Below, one piece after another: positions 31,782 through 33,333 of a DNA stretch of 33,333 nucleotides. The stretch's first letter is position 1. Each line of letters starts with the position of its first letter. The stretch is from Bacillota bacterium (lineage in GTDB: Bacteria; Bacillota; Clostridia; Clostridiales; Caloramatoraceae), in the NCBI GenBank assembly GCA_023415335.1, contig JAEZLD010000117.1:1-33333 (forward strand), given 5' to 3'. The notes under the pieces are model-generated. The model saw nothing but the letters and a program-made list of their open reading frames with translations, had not been told where the DNA came from and did no database searches. Position numbers and translations under genes: made by a program.

Positions 31782-32696
31782 TCATGTTCCAAAAGGATGG
31801 ATAAACTCTTCAACCATCCCCCTGAAAACCTCATTTGTTTGGAGAAGTTCCTGTCCTTTGCTGCTTAAAGCCGACACACGAGCCTGAGTTATGTTTCCCA
31901 GCTGTCTACATATTTCACAACACTTCTGGTTACACATAGAACGCATAAGGATTACAAATAATGCCTTGCTCTCCGTAACCTTTTTATTGAATTTTGTGTG
32001 AAGCATTATCTCCGGGATACCTGTCTTTGATGAAACATATTCAGCCACATTCTCAGGCTCAGTATCTCTTGCCAGTATCTTTCTTTCACTCCTGTACTGC
32101 GTTTCCTCGTTTTCAAACTCAACCTTTTTCCACATTTTTTCATCATTACACTTCAGCACAAAATTGTAATATTTAATTACTGCTGTTGAATAATTGTTAC
32201 CAAATAAGCTTAATACAAAGTCCTTCTCAACCAGCCTAAACGGGTCTTCCCTAAGGCCAATATAAACCCCAAGGCTTGAAAATTCATATATCTCCGGTCT
32301 TGTACAGTATTCTGGTAGATCTTTTGTATTGTTATGAATATATGCAGATAAAGTAATCATATATTTCTCTGTATCCACTATCTCGCTTTTAAACCTATCA
32401 AAGAAAACATGACCTCTTCTTTCATACCGTTTGTTGTAGTAAACTGCATATTTATAATTTAAATCATGCATTATAAAGGAAATATCCGCCCCATTGGCAT
32501 CCATCATAAGGTGAACATGATTGTCCATTAAGCAATATCCATATATACGGAATTTGTACAATCCCTGAAGGCTCTTAGCTACCTCCATGAACTTCCTTTT
32601 ATCTTCGTCGTCTCTGAAAAGATTAAATTCGTCCATGCTTCTGCACATAATGTGAAATATTGACTCCAGGGTTTTTACCCTTGCACATCTTGGCAT
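31782..32696 (-). CDS. REP-associated tyrosine transposase (RAYT), IS200-like Y1 HUH family
   Basis: A 304-residue protein. The N-terminal 125 residues are the Y1 transposase fold: a start like MPRCARV and FHIMCRSMDEFNLF, the metal-binding HUH as His60 and His62 in MDNHVHLMM, YNKRYERRGHVFFDRFKS (about 87-104), and a probable nucleophile Tyr119 in LSAYIHNN. The C-terminal half is an extension seen in many clostridial RAYTs and ends with a helix-turn-helix-like stretch (EICRQLGNITQARVSALSS) that may read DNA sequence. GAGGTGA precedes the ATG. The active-site residues look intact. It is expected to nick single-stranded DNA at the flanking repeats. No insertion-sequence ends other than these repeats are seen, and no accessory orfB. 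Confidence 0.92.
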   Translation of the reverse strand: MPRCARVKTLESIFHIMCRSMDEFNLFRDDEDKRKFMEVAKSLQGLYKFRIYGYCLMDNHVHLMMDANGADISFIMHDLNYKYAVYYNKRYERRGHVFFDRFKSEIVDTEKYMITLSAYIHNNTKDLPEYCTRPEIYEFSSLGVYIGLREDPFRLVEKDFVLSLFGNNYSTAVIKYYNFVLKCNDEKMWKKVEFENEETQYRSERKILARDTEPENVAEYVSSKTGIPEIMLHTKFNKKVTESKALFVILMRSMCNQKCCEICRQLGNITQARVSALSSKGQELLQTNEVFRGMVEEFIHPFGT

Positions 32697-32782
32697 AAAA
32701 AAATCACCTCAGCTTAGTTTTTTAAATTCTTTCCACTAAGCACAGGCAATATTCACCAAACTCAAAATTTAATATTTGTATT

Positions 32783-32875
32783 TATTTATCAACAATTAGT
32801 AACCGTCCCTATTATCTTTTTATTTATCAACAATTAGTAACCGTCCCTATTATCCTCTATTATCCCCCTATTATC
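32783..32875. repeat. Right REP-like array of the RAYT locus
   Basis: Two identical 34-base units (32783-32816 and 32821-32854, period 38), each holding the core in inverse orientation, GTAACCGTCCCT (32799-32810, 32837-32848). Two more CTATTATC words follow on the outer side (32857-32864 and 32868-32875). The array ends 15 bases before the tRNA-Gly 3' end. Confidence 0.9.
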
Positions 32876-32889
32876 TCAAAAAATAAAAA

Positions 32890-32963
32890 TGGAGCAGGTA
32901 ACGGGGATCGAACCCGCACAACCGGCTTGGGAAGCCGATACTCTACCATTGAGCTATACCTGC
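32890..32963 (-). tRNA. tRNA-Gly (anticodon CCC)
   Basis: A 74-base cloverleaf with CCA encoded. The acceptor is GCAGGTA/TACCTGC, the D-arm GCTC/GAGT, the anticodon stem TCGGC/GCCGG with loop TTCCCAA (anticodon CCC), and the T-arm CGGGTTCGATCCCCG. The discriminator base is T. A T-rich tail (TTTTTATTTTTTGAG) follows the CCA. Confidence 0.96.
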
Positions 32964-32976
32964 ACATCACATTATT

Positions 32977-33004
32977 ATTATAATATAAATTTATATTTTT
33001 GCAA
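32977..33004 (-). promoter_or_regulatory. tRNA-Gly promoter
   Basis: TTGCAA (33004-32999) and TATAAT (32982-32977), 16-base spacer, minus strand. The predicted start is about 7 bases before the mature tRNA. Confidence 0.75.
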
Positions 33005-33041
33005 TAGCCAATTCAATTATTTATTTTCCAATTTATAATAA

Positions 33042-33074
33042 AGGCACCTCTGCATTATAAAAAGCGAGGTGCCT
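33042..33074 (-). terminator. Hairpin after the partial membrane-protein gene
   Basis: A perfect 9-bp stem, AGGCACCTC (33042-33050) with GAGGTGCCT (33066-33074), and a 15-base loop. It lies 7 bases after the stop codon and is followed on the minus strand by TTATTATAAATT. Confidence 0.65.
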
Positions 33075-33081
33075 AAATTTA

Positions 33082-33333
33082 CTAATCAACTTTTACTATA
33101 ATCGTTTCCGTAGATGTAAATATAGTATTTCCTAAACTTGTAAGCTTTTCAATATCAATATTCTCATATTTGTCTTTCTCCAACTGGCCTATTACGATAT
33201 ATGAAACCCCATACTTTCTTATGAGTCTTAATGTCTCATCTATATCATCCGATTCATATATAAGCCTTACGTCCTCTACCCTTGCTCCAACCTTATCGTA
33301 GCCGCCTCTCCAGAGCCATTCATGTCCTCCCCA
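33082..33333 (-). CDS. C-terminal fragment of a probable large membrane protein (DUF2298/YYY-type), 5' end outside window
   Basis: An open frame of 83 codons runs from the window edge to a TAG at 33082. The visible part begins WGGHEWLWRGGYDKVGARVEDV, then LIYESDDIDETLRLIRKYGVSYIVIGQLEKDKYENIDIEKL. A His-Glu-Trp-Leu-Trp-Arg block, then a soluble alpha/beta tail with KYxVxYIxxGxLExxKY, matches my memory of the C-terminus of DUF2298 (YYY-domain) multi-pass proteins, which are GT-C-like putative glycosyltransferases. Since most of the protein is missing, this is tentative. A hairpin terminator follows. Confidence 0.6.
   Translation of the reverse strand, partial: WGGHEWLWRGGYDKVGARVEDVRLIYESDDIDETLRLIRKYGVSYIVIGQLEKDKYENIDIEKLTSLGNTIFTSTETIIVKVD

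Larger units (their letters stand above)
31416..32875 (-). mobile_element. RAYT gene with inverted flanking REP-like repeats (REPtron-like locus)
   Basis: The transposase gene at 31782-32696 is bracketed by arrays of one repeat pointing inwards from both sides: 20-base AGGGACGGTTACTTATTGTT on the left and the same with one change, read on the minus strand, on the right. This arrangement is that of RAYT/REP loci, in which a host-tamed HUH transposase is encoded beside its own repeats. Outer boundaries are drawn at the last recognisable repeat words and are approximate. Confidence 0.8.

Overview
The window looks like chromosomal DNA of a low- to mid-GC Gram-positive anaerobe of the class Clostridia. 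I base this on strong Shine-Dalgarno sites (GGAGG/GGGGG type), frequent TTG/GTG starts, a YesN/YesM-type two-component system, a Clostridia-style V-type ATPase operon and a YhaM-like exoribonuclease. I cannot name a genus or species from sequence alone. Almost everything is transcribed leftwards (minus strand). The plus-strand genes are a LacI-type regulator, a GNAT acetyltransferase, an unrecognised small Cys-rich protein and the YhaM-like gene.

Region 1 (1-7777, minus): one sugar-uptake module. From a strong sigma-A-like promoter (7749-7777) run an AraC-type response regulator, a histidine kinase (ATGA overlap) and a membrane-anchored sugar-binding protein. After a 193-base gap with a perfect 18-bp palindrome come a lipoprotein sugar-binding protein, a double-domain ABC ATPase and a permease cut by the window edge. 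The anchored binding protein is probably the extracellular sensor for the kinase, and the lipoprotein probably feeds the transporter.

Region 2 (7919-14353): a zinc alcohol dehydrogenase, then glycogen phosphorylase and 4-alpha-glucanotransferase in one operon (glucan breakdown). Divergent from these is a LacI-type regulator; candidate operators lie on the malQ promoter.

Region 3 (14436-20011): mixed genes. These are a GNAT acetyltransferase, an HD-domain protein, a Cys-cluster protein, an AEC-type permease, a small coiled-coil protein, a GPH/MFS sugar symporter, an unrecognised Cys-rich protein and tRNA-Pro(GGG).

Region 4 (20354-30265): a possible 43-residue ORF, a YhaM-like OB/HD exoribonuclease, a hairpin repeat, and a complete nine-gene V-type ATPase operon transcribed H-C-I-K-F-E-A-B-D.

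Region 5 (30357-33333): a DgkB/YegS-type lipid kinase. Next is a RAYT-type HUH transposase gene flanked on both sides by inward-pointing copies of one 20-base repeat, sitting directly behind tRNA-Gly(CCC). Last is the C-terminal end of a probable large membrane protein. The repeat/RAYT locus and the binding-protein-coupled two-component system are the most interesting parts.
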